Assembly (NCBI RefSeq): GCF_018332715.1
Contig: NZ_BOQP01000040.1
Coordinates: 1-64,000 of the forward strand
Reading direction: 5' to 3'
DNA from: Winogradskya consettensis
GTDB lineage: Bacteria > Actinomycetota > Actinomycetes > Mycobacteriales > Micromonosporaceae
Length of the DNA: 64,000 nt
In this document: positions 55,038-63,638 of the stretch, piece after piece
Layout: each line of letters begins with the position of its first letter
Numbering within the stretch: the stretch's first letter is position 1
The notes under the pieces: model-generated
The model's input: the letters and a program-made list of their open reading frames with translations, nothing else
Databases searched by the model: none
Told to the model about the DNA's origin: nothing
Translations under genes and position numbers: made by a program

Positions 55038-55616
55038 GTGGAAATCATCGGTACGGTCACCGCTAACCAGCCGCTGCTAGTCATGGCCGTGCACCTCGAA
55101 GCCGAGGCGCTGGCGAGTGACCTCCCCGTCCTGCTGACGGGCATGGGGAAGGTCAACGCGGCCCTGGCGGTGGCCACGGTCCTGGCGCGCGGCCCGCACC
55201 CCAGCGAGATCATCAATCTGGGTACGGCCGGAGGTCTGCGCCCGGGCCTGACCGGTACGCACACCATCGGCACCGTGCTCCAGCACGACCTCGACAGTGA
55301 CGCGCTGCTCCGCATCACCGGCATCCTGACCGGCCCCCCGCTGCTGGTCGGCGATCCGGACGGCCCCACGCTGGCCACCGGCGACTCGTTCATCGCCGAC
55401 GAGGTGACCCGCGACCGCCTCGCCGTGCACGCCTCGCTGGTCGACATGGAGGGCTACGCGGTGGCAGCGGCGGCCCAGGCGGCGGGCGTACCCGTCAGGC
55501 TGGTGAAGCATGTCAGCGACGACGCCTCCGAGCAGGCCGGCAGGACGTGGCAGCAGTCGGTCGCGGAGTGTGCCAAGTCGCTCGCCGCCTGGGTCGCGGA
55601 GAACGTCCACCGCTGA
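55038..55616 (+). CDS. MTA/SAH nucleosidase-like nucleoside phosphorylase
   Basis: A 192-residue member of the PNP/UDP phosphorylase superfamily, shortened relative to E. coli MtnN (about 230). Recognisable blocks are LLTGMGKVNAALAVATVLARGPHPSEIINLGTAGGLRPGL and the nucleoside-binding VDMEGYAVAAAAQAAGVPVRLVKHVSDDA, where M-E-G-Y/F and S-D catalyse ribosyl bond cleavage. Likely role: hydrolysing methylthioadenosine, S-adenosylhomocysteine or a related nucleoside. It begins 9 bases after the GGDEF-EAL gene and is probably co-transcribed. Confidence 0.85.
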   Translation: MEIIGTVTANQPLLVMAVHLEAEALASDLPVLLTGMGKVNAALAVATVLARGPHPSEIINLGTAGGLRPGLTGTHTIGTVLQHDLDSDALLRITGILTGPPLLVGDPDGPTLATGDSFIADEVTRDRLAVHASLVDMEGYAVAAAAQAAGVPVRLVKHVSDDASEQAGRTWQQSVAECAKSLAAWVAENVHR

Positions 55617-55692
55617 GTCGTAGCCAGGACCTGGCGGTCCTATGACAACCGGACCACTGGTTGATCTCCGGGCGCTGCCCCACGATCGGTGC

Positions 55693-56304
55693 ATGACAAG
55701 CACAGCCACGTCGTGTGACACCGGGACCCTGGCCTTCGTGGGCGAGTTCGTCCGGAGGCCGATGGCGGTCGCGTCGCTCACCCCCAGCGGCCGGGCCCTC
55801 TCGCGGCGGGTGATCGCGCCCGTGCCGTCGTCCGGTGACCCGGTCGTGGTGGAGCTGGGCCCGGGCACCGGGGCGTTCACCCGCCTGATCCAGTCGCAGC
55901 TCGGCGGGCGCGGCCGGCACATCGCGGTGGACGTCAACGAACGGTTCACCGCCCTGCTCGGCGAGCGGTTCCCCGGCGTCGACGTGCTGACCGCCGACGC
56001 CCGGCACCTGCCCGCGACGCTCGACGGGCTCGGGCTCGACCGCGCCGACGTGATCGTCAGCGGCCTGCCCTGGGCGGCGTTCCGGCGCCCGCTGCAGCGC
56101 GAGGTTCTCGACGCCGTGGTGACCTCGCTCGCCCCCGGTGGAGCGTTCACGACGTTCGCCTACGTCCACGCCCGCTGGACCGGCCCGGCGCGGCACTTCC
56201 GGCGCGCGCTGGAGAACCGGTTCGACGAGGTCGTGGTGGGCCGCACGGTGTGGGCGAACCTCCCGCCCGCGCTGGTCTACCACTGCCGCCGCCCCCTTTC
56301 CTGA
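55693..56304 (+). CDS. Class I SAM methyltransferase (PmtA/KsgA-like)
   Basis: A 203-residue methyltransferase. FVGEFVRRPMAVASLTPSGRALSRRVIAPV is typical of phospholipid N-methyltransferase-like proteins, followed by motif I VVVELGPGTGAFTRLIQSQL, motif II HIAVDVNERFTALLGERFPGVDVL, and DVIVSGLPWAAF (motif IV). Likely substrates are a lipid head group or small molecule; rRNA dimethyltransferase identity is less likely because the N-P-P-Y/F motif is replaced by SGLPW. ATG 55693 is preferred; codons upstream to 55642 look non-coding. Confidence 0.85.
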   Translation: MTSTATSCDTGTLAFVGEFVRRPMAVASLTPSGRALSRRVIAPVPSSGDPVVVELGPGTGAFTRLIQSQLGGRGRHIAVDVNERFTALLGERFPGVDVLTADARHLPATLDGLGLDRADVIVSGLPWAAFRRPLQREVLDAVVTSLAPGGAFTTFAYVHARWTGPARHFRRALENRFDEVVVGRTVWANLPPALVYHCRRPLS

Positions 56305-56419
56305 ACGATCTTTCACGTGTCGCCCGCCACATCGGGGGCCCGCGCGGAATGACCGCCCGGGTGGACCGGGTTGGGTTGGCGAGGATAGATCTTTTTCGTT
56401 TACCGAGGTGGAACCCGTG

Positions 56420-57754
56420 ATGGACGTGCGATCCGATGCCGTCGTGCTCTTCGGCGTGACCGGGGACCTGGTCTCCAAGAAGCTGTTCCCCGCGCTGTAC
56501 GAGCTGACGCGCCGCGGCCGGGTGCCCGCCACGGTCATCGGTTTCGCCCGGTCGCCGTGGGACCAGCAGCAGCTCGTGACGGCGGCCCGCAAGTCGGTCA
56601 CCGAGGCCGGAATCGACGTCGACGAGGACGTCTTCGAGGATCTGGCCGGCCGGCTGAGCATGATCTCCGGTGACTACGCCGACCCGGAGACGTACGCGCG
56701 GCTCGCCGACGCCCTCGCCGGTGCCGAGCGCCCGCTGTTCTACTTCGCGATCCCGCCGGCGGTCTTCGACGCCGTCGTCGAGGGCCTCAAGGGTGCCGGG
56801 CTCGCCGACCGCGGCCGCGTCGTCGTGGAGAAGCCGTTCGGGCACGACCTGGCGTCGTCGCACGAGCTCGCCGCGACCCTGCGCGGCGCGTTCGCCCCGG
56901 AGCGCACCTTCCGCATCGACCACTACCTGGGCAAGGAGCCGGTCGAGGGCATCACGCTGTTCCGCTTCGCCAACGCCGTCTTCGAACCGCTGTGGAACCG
57001 CGAGCACATCGCGAGCGTGCAGGTCACGGTCGCCGAGAAGTTCAGCACGCAGGGCCGGGCCGGCTTCTACGACAAGGTCGGCGCGACCCGCGACGTGCTG
57101 CAGAACCACATCCTGCAGGTCGTCGCGCTGCTCGCGATGGAGGAGCCCGCCGACGACACACAGGAAGCCTTCCAGGCCGCGGAGGCCGCGGTGCTGCGCC
57201 AGGCCGCCGCGCTCTCCCCGGAGACGACGGTGCGCGGACAGTACGAGGGCTACCGCGACGAGCCGGGCGTCGCCACCGGCTCGCAGACCGAGACGTTCGT
57301 GGCGACCCGGCTGACGGTCGACAACGAGCGCTGGGCGGGCGTGCCGTTCTACCTGCGCACCGGCAAGTCGATGCCGGTCACGTCGACCGAGGTCGTCGTC
57401 GAGTTCAAGGGCGCGAAGCCCGGCACCGGTAATCTTCTGCGCTTCCAGCTCGGCAAGAAGGACGGCATCTCGCTGACGGTGCAGGTCAAGCGGCCCGGTG
57501 CCGACGTGACCGCGCAGACCGTCTCCCTCGCCGTCGACTTCGACGACGTGCTGGAGCCGCGCCGCGAGGCGTACGAGCGGCTGCTCGACGACGCCATGGA
57601 CGGTGAGCACCTGCGCTTCGCCCGCGAACAGGCCATCGAGCAGGAGTGGCGGATCGTCGAGCCGATCCTGGACCTCGAGTCGGGCGTTCTCGCGTACCCA
57701 CAGGGAAGTTGGGGTCCGGACGAGGCCGACGCCCTCGCCGGGGGCTGGGCCTGA
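56420..57754 (+). CDS. zwf: Glucose-6-phosphate 1-dehydrogenase
   Basis: A 444-residue oxidoreductase, first enzyme of the oxidative pentose-phosphate pathway. The NADP-binding loop is VLFGVTGDLVSKKLFPALYEL (G12-x-x-G15-D-L), and the active-site signature RIDHYLGKEPV spans 165-175 with catalytic H168 and K172. FYLRTGKSMP follows near residue 315. It is somewhat shorter than typical Zwf (about 490-510), and may be the second, shorter G6PDH class of actinobacteria. The start may be ATG 56420 or the GTG just before it. No opcA, tal or gnd gene is adjacent; a clear terminator follows. Confidence 0.93.
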   Translation: MDVRSDAVVLFGVTGDLVSKKLFPALYELTRRGRVPATVIGFARSPWDQQQLVTAARKSVTEAGIDVDEDVFEDLAGRLSMISGDYADPETYARLADALAGAERPLFYFAIPPAVFDAVVEGLKGAGLADRGRVVVEKPFGHDLASSHELAATLRGAFAPERTFRIDHYLGKEPVEGITLFRFANAVFEPLWNREHIASVQVTVAEKFSTQGRAGFYDKVGATRDVLQNHILQVVALLAMEEPADDTQEAFQAAEAAVLRQAAALSPETTVRGQYEGYRDEPGVATGSQTETFVATRLTVDNERWAGVPFYLRTGKSMPVTSTEVVVEFKGAKPGTGNLLRFQLGKKDGISLTVQVKRPGADVTAQTVSLAVDFDDVLEPRREAYERLLDDAMDGEHLRFAREQAIEQEWRIVEPILDLESGVLAYPQGSWGPDEADALAGGWA

Positions 57755-57764
57755 GGTTTCGTAG

Positions 57765-57790
57765 AAGGGCGGGGCTGCGGCCTCGCCCTT
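57765..57790 (+). terminator. Terminator after zwf
   Basis: AAGGGCG (57765-57771) pairs with CGCCCTT (57784-57790); the stem continues through a G-T wobble and GGC/GCC to a TGCG loop (57776-57779). It lies 10 bases after the zwf stop codon. Confidence 0.75.
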
Positions 57791-57856
57791 TACGTTCGTG
57801 ATGTGCGTGCACTGACATCGGGAGTGTCGCTTCGCCCGCCGCCGGAGAAACATGGC

Positions 57857-57874
57857 CGTTACGAGAACGTAACG
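57857..57874. promoter_or_regulatory. Palindrome upstream of formaldehyde dehydrogenase gene
   Basis: Perfect 7-base arms CGTTACG and CGTAACG around AGAA, 24 bases upstream of the ATG. Probably an operator or activator site for the dehydrogenase gene; the cognate regulator is not in view. Confidence 0.55.
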
Positions 57875-57898
57875 ATGCGTGTCGATCGGGAGGCTGCG

Positions 57899-59134
57899 AT
57901 GCCAGGCAACAGAGCGGTTGTCTATCAGGGTGCGGGGCAGGTCGAGGTCCGTGACACCGACTATCCGACGTACGAGCTGCAGGACGGTCCCGGCGTCAAC
58001 AAGGAGAACGTCGGGCGCAAGGTCCCGCACGGGGTGATCCTCAAGACCGTCGCCAGCAACATCTGCGGCAGCGACCAGCACATGGTCCGGGGGCGCACGA
58101 CCGCACCCGAGGGCCTGGTGCTCGGCCACGAGATCACCGGTGAGGTCGTCGACGTGGGGCCGGACGTCGAGTTCATCAAGGTGGGGGACCTGTGCTCCGT
58201 ACCGTTCAACATCTCCTGCGGCCGGTGCCGTAACTGCAAGGAACGCAAGACCGGCGTCTGCCTCAACGTCAACCCCGACAGGCCAGGATCGGCCTACGGG
58301 TACGTCGACATGGGCGGCTGGGTCGGCGGACAGGCCGAATACGTGCTGGTGCCGTACGCGGACTGGAACCTGCTCAAATTCCCGGACCGCGACCAGGCCA
58401 TGGAGAAGATCCTCGACCTCGCCATGCTGACGGACATCTTCCCCACCGGCTACCACGGCTGCGTCAGCGCCGGCGTCACCAGCGGCTCCACGGTCTACAT
58501 CGCGGGCGCCGGACCGGTCGGACTCGCCGCGGCGACCTCGGCGTACCTGCTGGGCGCCGCCGTCGTGATCGTCGGTGACCTGAACGAGGAGCGGCTGGCC
58601 CAGGCCCGCAGCTTCGGCTGCGAGACCATCAACGTGGCCGACGGCGACCCTGCCGACCAGGTCCAGCAGATCCTCGGACACGACGCACCGGCGATCGGTC
58701 AGCCACTCGTGGACTCCGCGGTGGACGCGGTCGGCTTCGAGGCGCGCGGCCACGGCGAGAACGCACAGACGGAGATGCCGGCCACCGTGCTGAACTCCCT
58801 GATGACGGTGACCCGGGCGGGCGGCGCGATCGGCATCCCGGGGCTCTACGTCACCGGCGACCCGGGCGGGGTCGACGACGCCGCCAAGGTGGGATCGTTG
58901 TCGCTGCGACTCGGCCTGGGCTGGGCGAAGTCCCACTCCTTCGTCACCGGCCAGTGCCCCGTCATGAAATACAACCGCGAACTGATGATGGCGATCCTGC
59001 ACGACCGCGTCCAGATCGCGAAGAACGTCAACGCCACACCCATCCGGCTGGACCAGGCCGCCCAGGGCTACGCCGACTTCGACAAGGGCGCGGCCCGCAA
59101 GTACGTCCTCGACCCGCACGGCGTCATCGCCTGA
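57899..59134 (+). CDS. fdhA: Glutathione-independent formaldehyde dehydrogenase, zinc ADH family
   Basis: A 411-residue medium-chain dehydrogenase resembling Pseudomonas putida FdhA. The catalytic zinc ligands are C56 (SNICGSDQH) and H77 (GHE); four cysteines C107, C110, C113 and C121 (CGRCRNCKERKTGVC) bind the structural zinc. The NAD-binding fold is VYIAGAGPVGLAAATSAYLLGAAVVIVGD. The N-terminal MPGNRAVVYQGAGQVEVRD is characteristic of the family. It oxidises formaldehyde to formate with a tightly bound NAD, sometimes as a dismutase. ATG 57899 has GGGAGG 5 bases upstream. Confidence 0.93.
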   Translation: MPGNRAVVYQGAGQVEVRDTDYPTYELQDGPGVNKENVGRKVPHGVILKTVASNICGSDQHMVRGRTTAPEGLVLGHEITGEVVDVGPDVEFIKVGDLCSVPFNISCGRCRNCKERKTGVCLNVNPDRPGSAYGYVDMGGWVGGQAEYVLVPYADWNLLKFPDRDQAMEKILDLAMLTDIFPTGYHGCVSAGVTSGSTVYIAGAGPVGLAAATSAYLLGAAVVIVGDLNEERLAQARSFGCETINVADGDPADQVQQILGHDAPAIGQPLVDSAVDAVGFEARGHGENAQTEMPATVLNSLMTVTRAGGAIGIPGLYVTGDPGGVDDAAKVGSLSLRLGLGWAKSHSFVTGQCPVMKYNRELMMAILHDRVQIAKNVNATPIRLDQAAQGYADFDKGAARKYVLDPHGVIA

Positions 59135-59201
59135 CGGGACCGCCCTGCCGGGGTCGCCCTTCTGGGGCCACCCTGGTGGGGCCGCCCCTGGTTTGGCCCC
59201 T

Positions 59202-59888
59202 TCAATCGGCCCTGCGGGCCGCCTGCATGAGCGGGACGATGGTGGTGAGCGCGTGCCGGCGGTTCTCCGGGCTGGTCGCCGCGAGGAGGTCGGCCCGCGG
59301 GTCCCACGGGTGCTCGAGCATGCCGGCCACCGCCCGGGCCGTGTCGGTGTTCTCCAGCCGGTCGATCAGGTGCAGTGCCATGTCGATGCCGGCGGTGATG
59401 CCCGCGCTGGTCACCACCGGGCCGGCGTCCACCCAGCGCCGGTCGCGGACGACCTCGACCTTCGGGTGCTGCCCGGCCAGCTCGTCCAGGACGAGCCAGT
59501 GGGAGGTGGCGGCCCGGCCGTCGAGCAGCCCGGCCGCGGCGTAGACCATCGCGCCGTTGCAGACCGAGGTCATGACCGTGCCGTTCTCGGCGAGGCCCCG
59601 CATCCGGGCCAGATGGGCCCGGTCGGCGTAGAGCGTGTCGATACCCGCGCCGCCGGGGTGCACGACGAGGTCGGGCCGGGGCTCGTCGTCGATCCCGCCG
59701 TCCGGGGTGACCGTCAACCCCAGCGCGCAGCGTACGGGCGCCCCGTCGAGGCTGGCCGTACGCACGCTCACCGGACGGGTCGCCACCGTCTGCCAGATCC
59801 GGAGCGTCTCCCACGGGCCGGTGAAGTCCAGCTCCTCGACGCCGTCGAAGAGGAGCACGGTGATGCGGTAGGGCCGTGTGTCCGTCAT
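59202..59888 (-). CDS. DJ-1/PfpI superfamily protein
   Basis: A 228-residue single-domain protein of the DJ-1/PfpI (GATase1-like) fold: VLLFDGVEELDFTGPWETLRIWQ at the N-terminus, and the nucleophile elbow TSVCNGAMVYAAAGLLDGRAATSHW with the cysteine. H in SHW and the acidic residue in DFTGPWE complete a likely triad. Related proteins act as isonitrile hydratases, glyoxalase III or proteases; the D-F-x-G-P-x-E start resembles isonitrile hydratase-like members. It is divergent from an AraC-type regulator that has the same fold, the standard layout for a regulator and its target. Confidence 0.85.
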   Translation of the reverse strand: MTDTRPYRITVLLFDGVEELDFTGPWETLRIWQTVATRPVSVRTASLDGAPVRCALGLTVTPDGGIDDEPRPDLVVHPGGAGIDTLYADRAHLARMRGLAENGTVMTSVCNGAMVYAAAGLLDGRAATSHWLVLDELAGQHPKVEVVRDRRWVDAGPVVTSAGITAGIDMALHLIDRLENTDTARAVAGMLEHPWDPRADLLAATSPENRRHALTTIVPLMQAARRAD

Positions 59889-59958
59889 GCCCTCATCCTT
59901 CGCGCCCCGCCCCGTCGCGACGAGTAGCAGGAATGCCCCTGGTCGATAAGATTCCGCC

Positions 59959-60942
59959 ATGACCGGTTCGTCTCGGCGGCGCCATCGCGTCGCGGTGCTC
60001 GCCCTCGACGGCGTGCAGCCGATGGAGGTCGGCATGCCGTTCCAGATCTTCGGCCTCCACGACCGCCGCTACGACGTCATCCTGTGCGGACAGTCCGCCG
60101 GGCCGGTCGAGACCCTCCACGGCTGGTCGCTCACCGCGCCGTACGGCCTCGACGAGGTGTTCACGGCGGACACGGTGATCGTGCCGGCCTACGGGGGCTC
60201 GGAGCGGGACACCCCACCGGATGCCACCCCGGACGTGCGGGACGCGCTCCGCGAGGCGCACTCCCGGGGCGCGCGGATCGCCACCATCTGCACGGCCGCG
60301 TTCGCCCTGGCCTCCACCGGCCTGCTCGACGGCAAGCGCGCGACCACCCACTGGCTGCTCACCGACGAGCTGGCCCGCCGGCATCCGCGCATCGAGGTCG
60401 ACCCCGGCGCGCTCTACGTCGACACCGGCTCCCTGATCACCTCGGCCGGGGTGGCCAGCGGCATCGACCTCTGCCTGCACCTGCTACGCCGGGACTGCGG
60501 CGCGGCCACGGCCACCGCGATCGCCCGCGGAATCGTGGCCGCGCCCCACCGCGAGGGCGGCCAGGCACAATACGTGACCCACCCGCCCGCGCCACCGAAC
60601 CGCACCGAGCTGAGCGCGACCCTGGAGTGGGCCCTGCACCGCCTCGACAATCCGCTGACGGTCGCCGCACTGGCCGCGCACGCCACCGTCGCCGAGCGTA
60701 CGTTCGCACGGATGTTTACCGCGCAGCTCGGGATCAGCCCGATCAGGTGGCTCACCGCCGCCCGGATCACCCGCGCCCGCGAGCTGCTCGAGACGACCGA
60801 CGCCAGCATCGACCACATCGGCCAGGCATGCGGCATGGGCACCCCGGCAAACTTCCGCCACCACTTCCGGCTCGCGACTGGAACCACCCCGACCGCCTAC
60901 CGCCGCACCTTCTCGTCCCGCACTTTCACCCACGGACCATGA
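59959..60942 (+). CDS. GlxA/FtrA-type AraC regulator with DJ-1-like domain
   Basis: A 327-residue regulator. Residues 1-190 form a DJ-1/PfpI-like domain (VAVLALDGVQPMEVGMPFQIFG; TICTAAFALASTGLLDGKRATTHW, where the nucleophile-position cysteine is present). Residues 205-327 carry two AraC helix-turn-helix motifs: NPLTVAALAAHATVAERTFARMFTAQLGISPIRWL and LLETTDASIDHIGQACGMGTPANFRHHFRLATGTTPTAYRRTF. It likely controls the divergent DJ-1 gene in response to a small ligand. A hairpin terminator follows the stop codon. Confidence 0.9.
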   Translation: MTGSSRRRHRVAVLALDGVQPMEVGMPFQIFGLHDRRYDVILCGQSAGPVETLHGWSLTAPYGLDEVFTADTVIVPAYGGSERDTPPDATPDVRDALREAHSRGARIATICTAAFALASTGLLDGKRATTHWLLTDELARRHPRIEVDPGALYVDTGSLITSAGVASGIDLCLHLLRRDCGAATATAIARGIVAAPHREGGQAQYVTHPPAPPNRTELSATLEWALHRLDNPLTVAALAAHATVAERTFARMFTAQLGISPIRWLTAARITRARELLETTDASIDHIGQACGMGTPANFRHHFRLATGTTPTAYRRTFSSRTFTHGP

Positions 60943-60997
60943 GGGGCGACCGCCTGGCAGGTGTTCATCAGCCACCTCGGCTCCCCGAAGGGGCCGC

Positions 60998-61032
60998 CCT
61001 GCCGCGCCGGTCTCTGCTCCCGGCGCGGCAGG
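60998..61032 (+). terminator. Hairpin terminator after AraC-type gene
   Basis: Perfect 13-base arms CCTGCCGCGCCGG (60998-61010) and CCGGCGCGGCAGG (61020-61032) with a 9-base loop, 55 bases past the stop codon. Confidence 0.7.
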
Positions 61033-61424
61033 CCCCCGATCCACCGGCGCTCCCGTGACGGCAGCGCCGGCGACCCCGATCTGGTGCGTGCACACCAATA
61101 GCGCCCCGATGCAGGACGCACGGCCCGATCCGATCGGCGCCCACCGGCATGACCTGAGCATTCCGCCCGCACGAACGCCGGCCCTACGCGTCGAGGCAGG
61201 TGCCGTCCGACTGCCTCGGACATCAGGCTCCGCAGGTGGCAGGTGGGGACGCCGTGCGGTGCAGTCGCGTTCGGGCGTGCCTCATGGCCCGGTCTGATCG
61301 GCTGCCACGCCGCGGATCTGAGGGATCTCCCGGAATCGTGCCACGTGGTGGTCGACTGTGGATCTCTGGTGGCGGGGGCGGATTAGGGTTTTCCCAACAT
61401 CGTTTGTTCACGGGGAGTTTCAGG
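61033..61424. other. Intergenic region upstream of small secreted protein
   Basis: About 390 bases without a recognisable gene. Open frames here (including an in-frame extension of the next gene back to 61200) lack protein-like sequence. A purine-rich GGGGAG 8 bases before 61425 is the ribosome-binding site of the next gene. Confidence 0.5.
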
Positions 61425-61844
61425 ATGAGTTTTCTCAAGCGGGCCGCTGTTGCCGCGACGGCAGCTGTCATTGTCTCTGCCGGGCTGTTCGCCGGGCCGG
61501 CTGATGCCGCTGCGGCCAAGCCGGCGGTTGTTGTCGACTACGGCAGTGCGAAGGTTGTCACGAAGGTGAAGCCGAAGACGATCCGGCCGTACAAGGACGT
61601 CTCCTACACCAGCGTGCACTGGACGAAGCTGACCGGCAGCACCGGCTATGCGACGGCTGTCCGGAAGGTCAACACCTGCGTGCCGGACTGCGCGACCGGG
61701 AAGGTCAAGTCGGACAAGGTGAGCCTGAAGTTCACCCGGGTGCGCAAGGCCTCGAACCACAGGAACGTCTTCACGCGGGTGCGGGTGACCGTCATCAAGA
61801 CGCACAAGGTCACCACCCACGCGCTGCCGACCTCGGTCAGCTGA
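61425..61844 (+). CDS. Small secreted protein of unknown function, 139 aa
   Basis: A Sec signal peptide (MSFLKRAAVAATAAVIVSAGLFAGPADA) precedes a 110-residue basic, beta-rich mature protein (VVVDYGSAKVVTKVKPKTIRPYKDVSYTSVHWTKLTGSTGYATAVRKVNTCVPDCATGKVKSDKVSLKFTRVRK). It has one cysteine pair (C-V-P-D-C) that can form a tight disulfide. I do not recognise the family, although similar small secreted proteins are common in actinomycetes. ATG 61425 follows GGGGAG. A near-perfect terminator hairpin lies just after the stop. Confidence 0.75.
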   Translation: MSFLKRAAVAATAAVIVSAGLFAGPADAAAAKPAVVVDYGSAKVVTKVKPKTIRPYKDVSYTSVHWTKLTGSTGYATAVRKVNTCVPDCATGKVKSDKVSLKFTRVRKASNHRNVFTRVRVTVIKTHKVTTHALPTSVS

Positions 61845-61859
61845 CACCGGACAACCCTC

Positions 61860-61892
61860 GAACCCCTGGTGCCACGGTGGCACCAGGGGTTC
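61860..61892. terminator. Perfect 15-bp bidirectional terminator hairpin
   Basis: GAACCCCTGGTGCCA (61860-61874) and TGGCACCAGGGGTTC (61878-61892) around CGG, between two convergent genes. Perfect symmetry allows termination in both directions. Confidence 0.88.
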
Positions 61893-61913
61893 CGTGCGCA
61901 GAGGGCTCAGGGC

Positions 61914-63071
61914 TCAGGGCTTGGCGGCGAAGACCATGATGCCGAGGCACATCTCGTCGCTGGTGCCCTCGCCCCAGACGACGTAGCGGGGCGGGAGTTT
62001 CTGCAGCTGGGGCAGTTGCTTGCGCAGGGTCGCGTCGTGGGTGCAGGTGACCCGGACGGTGTCGCCCCGCTTGACCTGGACGGGTTTCGGGAGCGGGACG
62101 AGGGCCTGGTTGTCGAAGTCGTAGCGGGGGACGTCGATGACCGTCTGCGCGGCGGGCGTACCCGGATTGATCTCGACCTTGATCGATCGTCCCAGCAGGT
62201 GCATGTGACCGGCGGCCATGAGGATCGTGCCGTCCTGGTCGATGGGCTGGTCGCACTGCTGGGTGTTGCCCGGTTTCGGGGCGGCGCCGCCCTGGCACTG
62301 CTGGTTGAGGCCCTGGACCATGTCGCCGGATTCGGCGCCGAAGCGTTTCTCGACGTCGGCGACCGCCGTGGCACGGTCGCAGAGGGCACCGGTCGCGCCG
62401 GGCTCGCAGGGCAGCTCGATCGGGGCGAAGGCCAGAGCGGTCTGCAGCGACGTCAGTTTCGTGGTGCTGTCGGCGAGGCGCATCTTGATCCCGGACCTGT
62501 CCGTGGCCGGGACGCTGCTGTCCACGTTGAGCAGGTTGTAGTGCACCTGCATCACGAGTTTGCTGCCGGGCGGCATCTCGAAGCCGTAGCCGGCCGGCAT
62601 CAGCGTCTCGCCCGCGCCCGGTGCCCAGTGCGCCACCCAGGCCGTCTGCCCGTCGACCCCGGCGCCGCCGAAGCAGGTCCAGCCCTCGCCGGGGGTCTTC
62701 GCGTCGACCGCGACCGCGTCGGCGGACTGCTCCGGGCTGAGCCGGTAGAAGATCGCGTGGTGCACGATCTCGGCGTTCTGCGGCAGGAACGTGCTGCCGG
62801 TGAGGTACGCGGTCGACGTCAGCCCGGGGTCGACGAGGAAGCACCTGTACTCGTCGGTGCCGCCGTTGGGCGCGGCCGGGGTGTAGGCCTGCGGGATCGA
62901 CAGGTCGACGAAGCGTTCACCCGCGCGCAGCGCCGCGGGTGGGGCCGCTGAGCCGGCGGAATGGCCGGAGTGTGCGCTGCTGGAAGCGGGTGGCGCCGCG
63001 GCCGGTGAGGAACCGCAGGCGGCGATCAGGCTGAGAGCGGCGAGGGCGGTGACCGTTGCCTTGAGACGCAT
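61914..63071 (-). CDS. PHM-like copper type II monooxygenase lipoprotein
   Basis: A 385-residue lipoprotein (lipobox IAAC, C19) with a His/Ser-rich linker, then two domains of the copper type II ascorbate-dependent monooxygenase fold (peptidylglycine alpha-hydroxylating / dopamine beta-monooxygenase). CuH ligands: H104-H105 (EIVHHAIFYR) and H177 (QVHYN). CuM ligands: H289 and H291 (GHMHLLG) and M374 (DEMCLG). All five histidines and the methionine expected for the dicopper site are visible, so it is probably catalytically competent outside the membrane. Substrate unknown. ATG 63071 begins at the signal peptide. Confidence 0.88.
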   Translation of the reverse strand: MRLKATVTALAALSLIAACGSSPAAAPPASSSAHSGHSAGSAAPPAALRAGERFVDLSIPQAYTPAAPNGGTDEYRCFLVDPGLTSTAYLTGSTFLPQNAEIVHHAIFYRLSPEQSADAVAVDAKTPGEGWTCFGGAGVDGQTAWVAHWAPGAGETLMPAGYGFEMPPGSKLVMQVHYNLLNVDSSVPATDRSGIKMRLADSTTKLTSLQTALAFAPIELPCEPGATGALCDRATAVADVEKRFGAESGDMVQGLNQQCQGGAAPKPGNTQQCDQPIDQDGTILMAAGHMHLLGRSIKVEINPGTPAAQTVIDVPRYDFDNQALVPLPKPVQVKRGDTVRVTCTHDATLRKQLPQLQKLPPRYVVWGEGTSDEMCLGIMVFAAKP

Positions 63072-63161
63072 GGCTGCCTTCCGAGTGGCCGGATGGAAAC
63101 CCGCTAATCCTCCCAAGAACACCAAGTCGGCGTAAATCAGGGACAACCCGGATTAAGAAGA

Positions 63162-63599
63162 TCAAGACTGTCGCTGCCGGTACGCCCGGGTCTTGTGCCG
63201 GTTGCCGCAGACCGCCATCGAGCACCACCGGCTGCCACCGTTGCGGGAGACGTCGTGGAACGCCCAGCGGCACTCCGGCGCAGCACAGAGCTTGATCCGC
63301 GCCCAGGCGCCCGTCACGACGGCGTTCGCGACCGTCTCCACGATCGGCACCAGCGCCGGGACCGGTGACTGCGCGGCGAGCCGCAACCCGCCCGCGGTGT
63401 CCGGGACGAGCCGTAGGGGGAACGCCGCCAGGGCCGGCTCAGCCCCCTCGGACAGCGCGTCACGCAACGCACCCCGGAGCCCCTCGGCCAGCCCGTCGCG
63501 GTCGGCCTCACCCAGCCAGGAGCCGAGGACGTCGCCGCCCTCGTGACTGCCGAAACTGCGCACGTCGAGCGTGTTGAGAAAGGCCACCACCTGATCCAC
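63162..63599 (-). CDS. CGNR zinc-finger (ABATE-type) transcriptional regulator
   Basis: A 145-residue protein: an N-terminal ABATE-type ligand domain (VVAFLNTLDVRSFGSHEGGDVLGSWL) and a C-terminal zinc finger CAAPECRWAFHDVSRNGGSRWCSMAVCGNRHKTRAYRQR, containing the diagnostic CGNR and four cysteines. These are common actinobacterial stress and detoxification regulators. The GTG at 63599 is preferred; further frame upstream is antisense to the epoxide hydrolase. A perfect palindrome separates it from the divergent gene, probably its own binding site. Confidence 0.88.
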   Translation of the reverse strand: MDQVVAFLNTLDVRSFGSHEGGDVLGSWLGEADRDGLAEGLRGALRDALSEGAEPALAAFPLRLVPDTAGGLRLAAQSPVPALVPIVETVANAVVTGAWARIKLCAAPECRWAFHDVSRNGGSRWCSMAVCGNRHKTRAYRQRQS

Positions 63600-63600
63600 G

Positions 63601-63626
63601 ACACCAGTGTACGCCGACACTGGTGT
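63601..63626. promoter_or_regulatory. Perfect 10-6-10 palindrome, probable CGNR operator
   Basis: ACACCAGTGT (63601-63610), spacer ACGCCG, ACACTGGTGT (63617-63626), between the regulator's start codon (63599) and the epoxide hydrolase ATG (63639). Each arm is itself nearly palindromic. Confidence 0.8.
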
Positions 63627-63638
63627 TAGCCTGAGGCC

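Noticed and set aside
56147-59119. A 990-codon minus-strand open frame opposite zwf and fdhA
   Set aside because: It is a shadow of two clearly recognisable plus-strand enzymes and contains no protein-like segments.
61200-61424. N-terminal extension of the small secreted protein
   Set aside because: The signal peptide begins at 61425, directly after a good ribosome-binding site, and the extension has no coding character.
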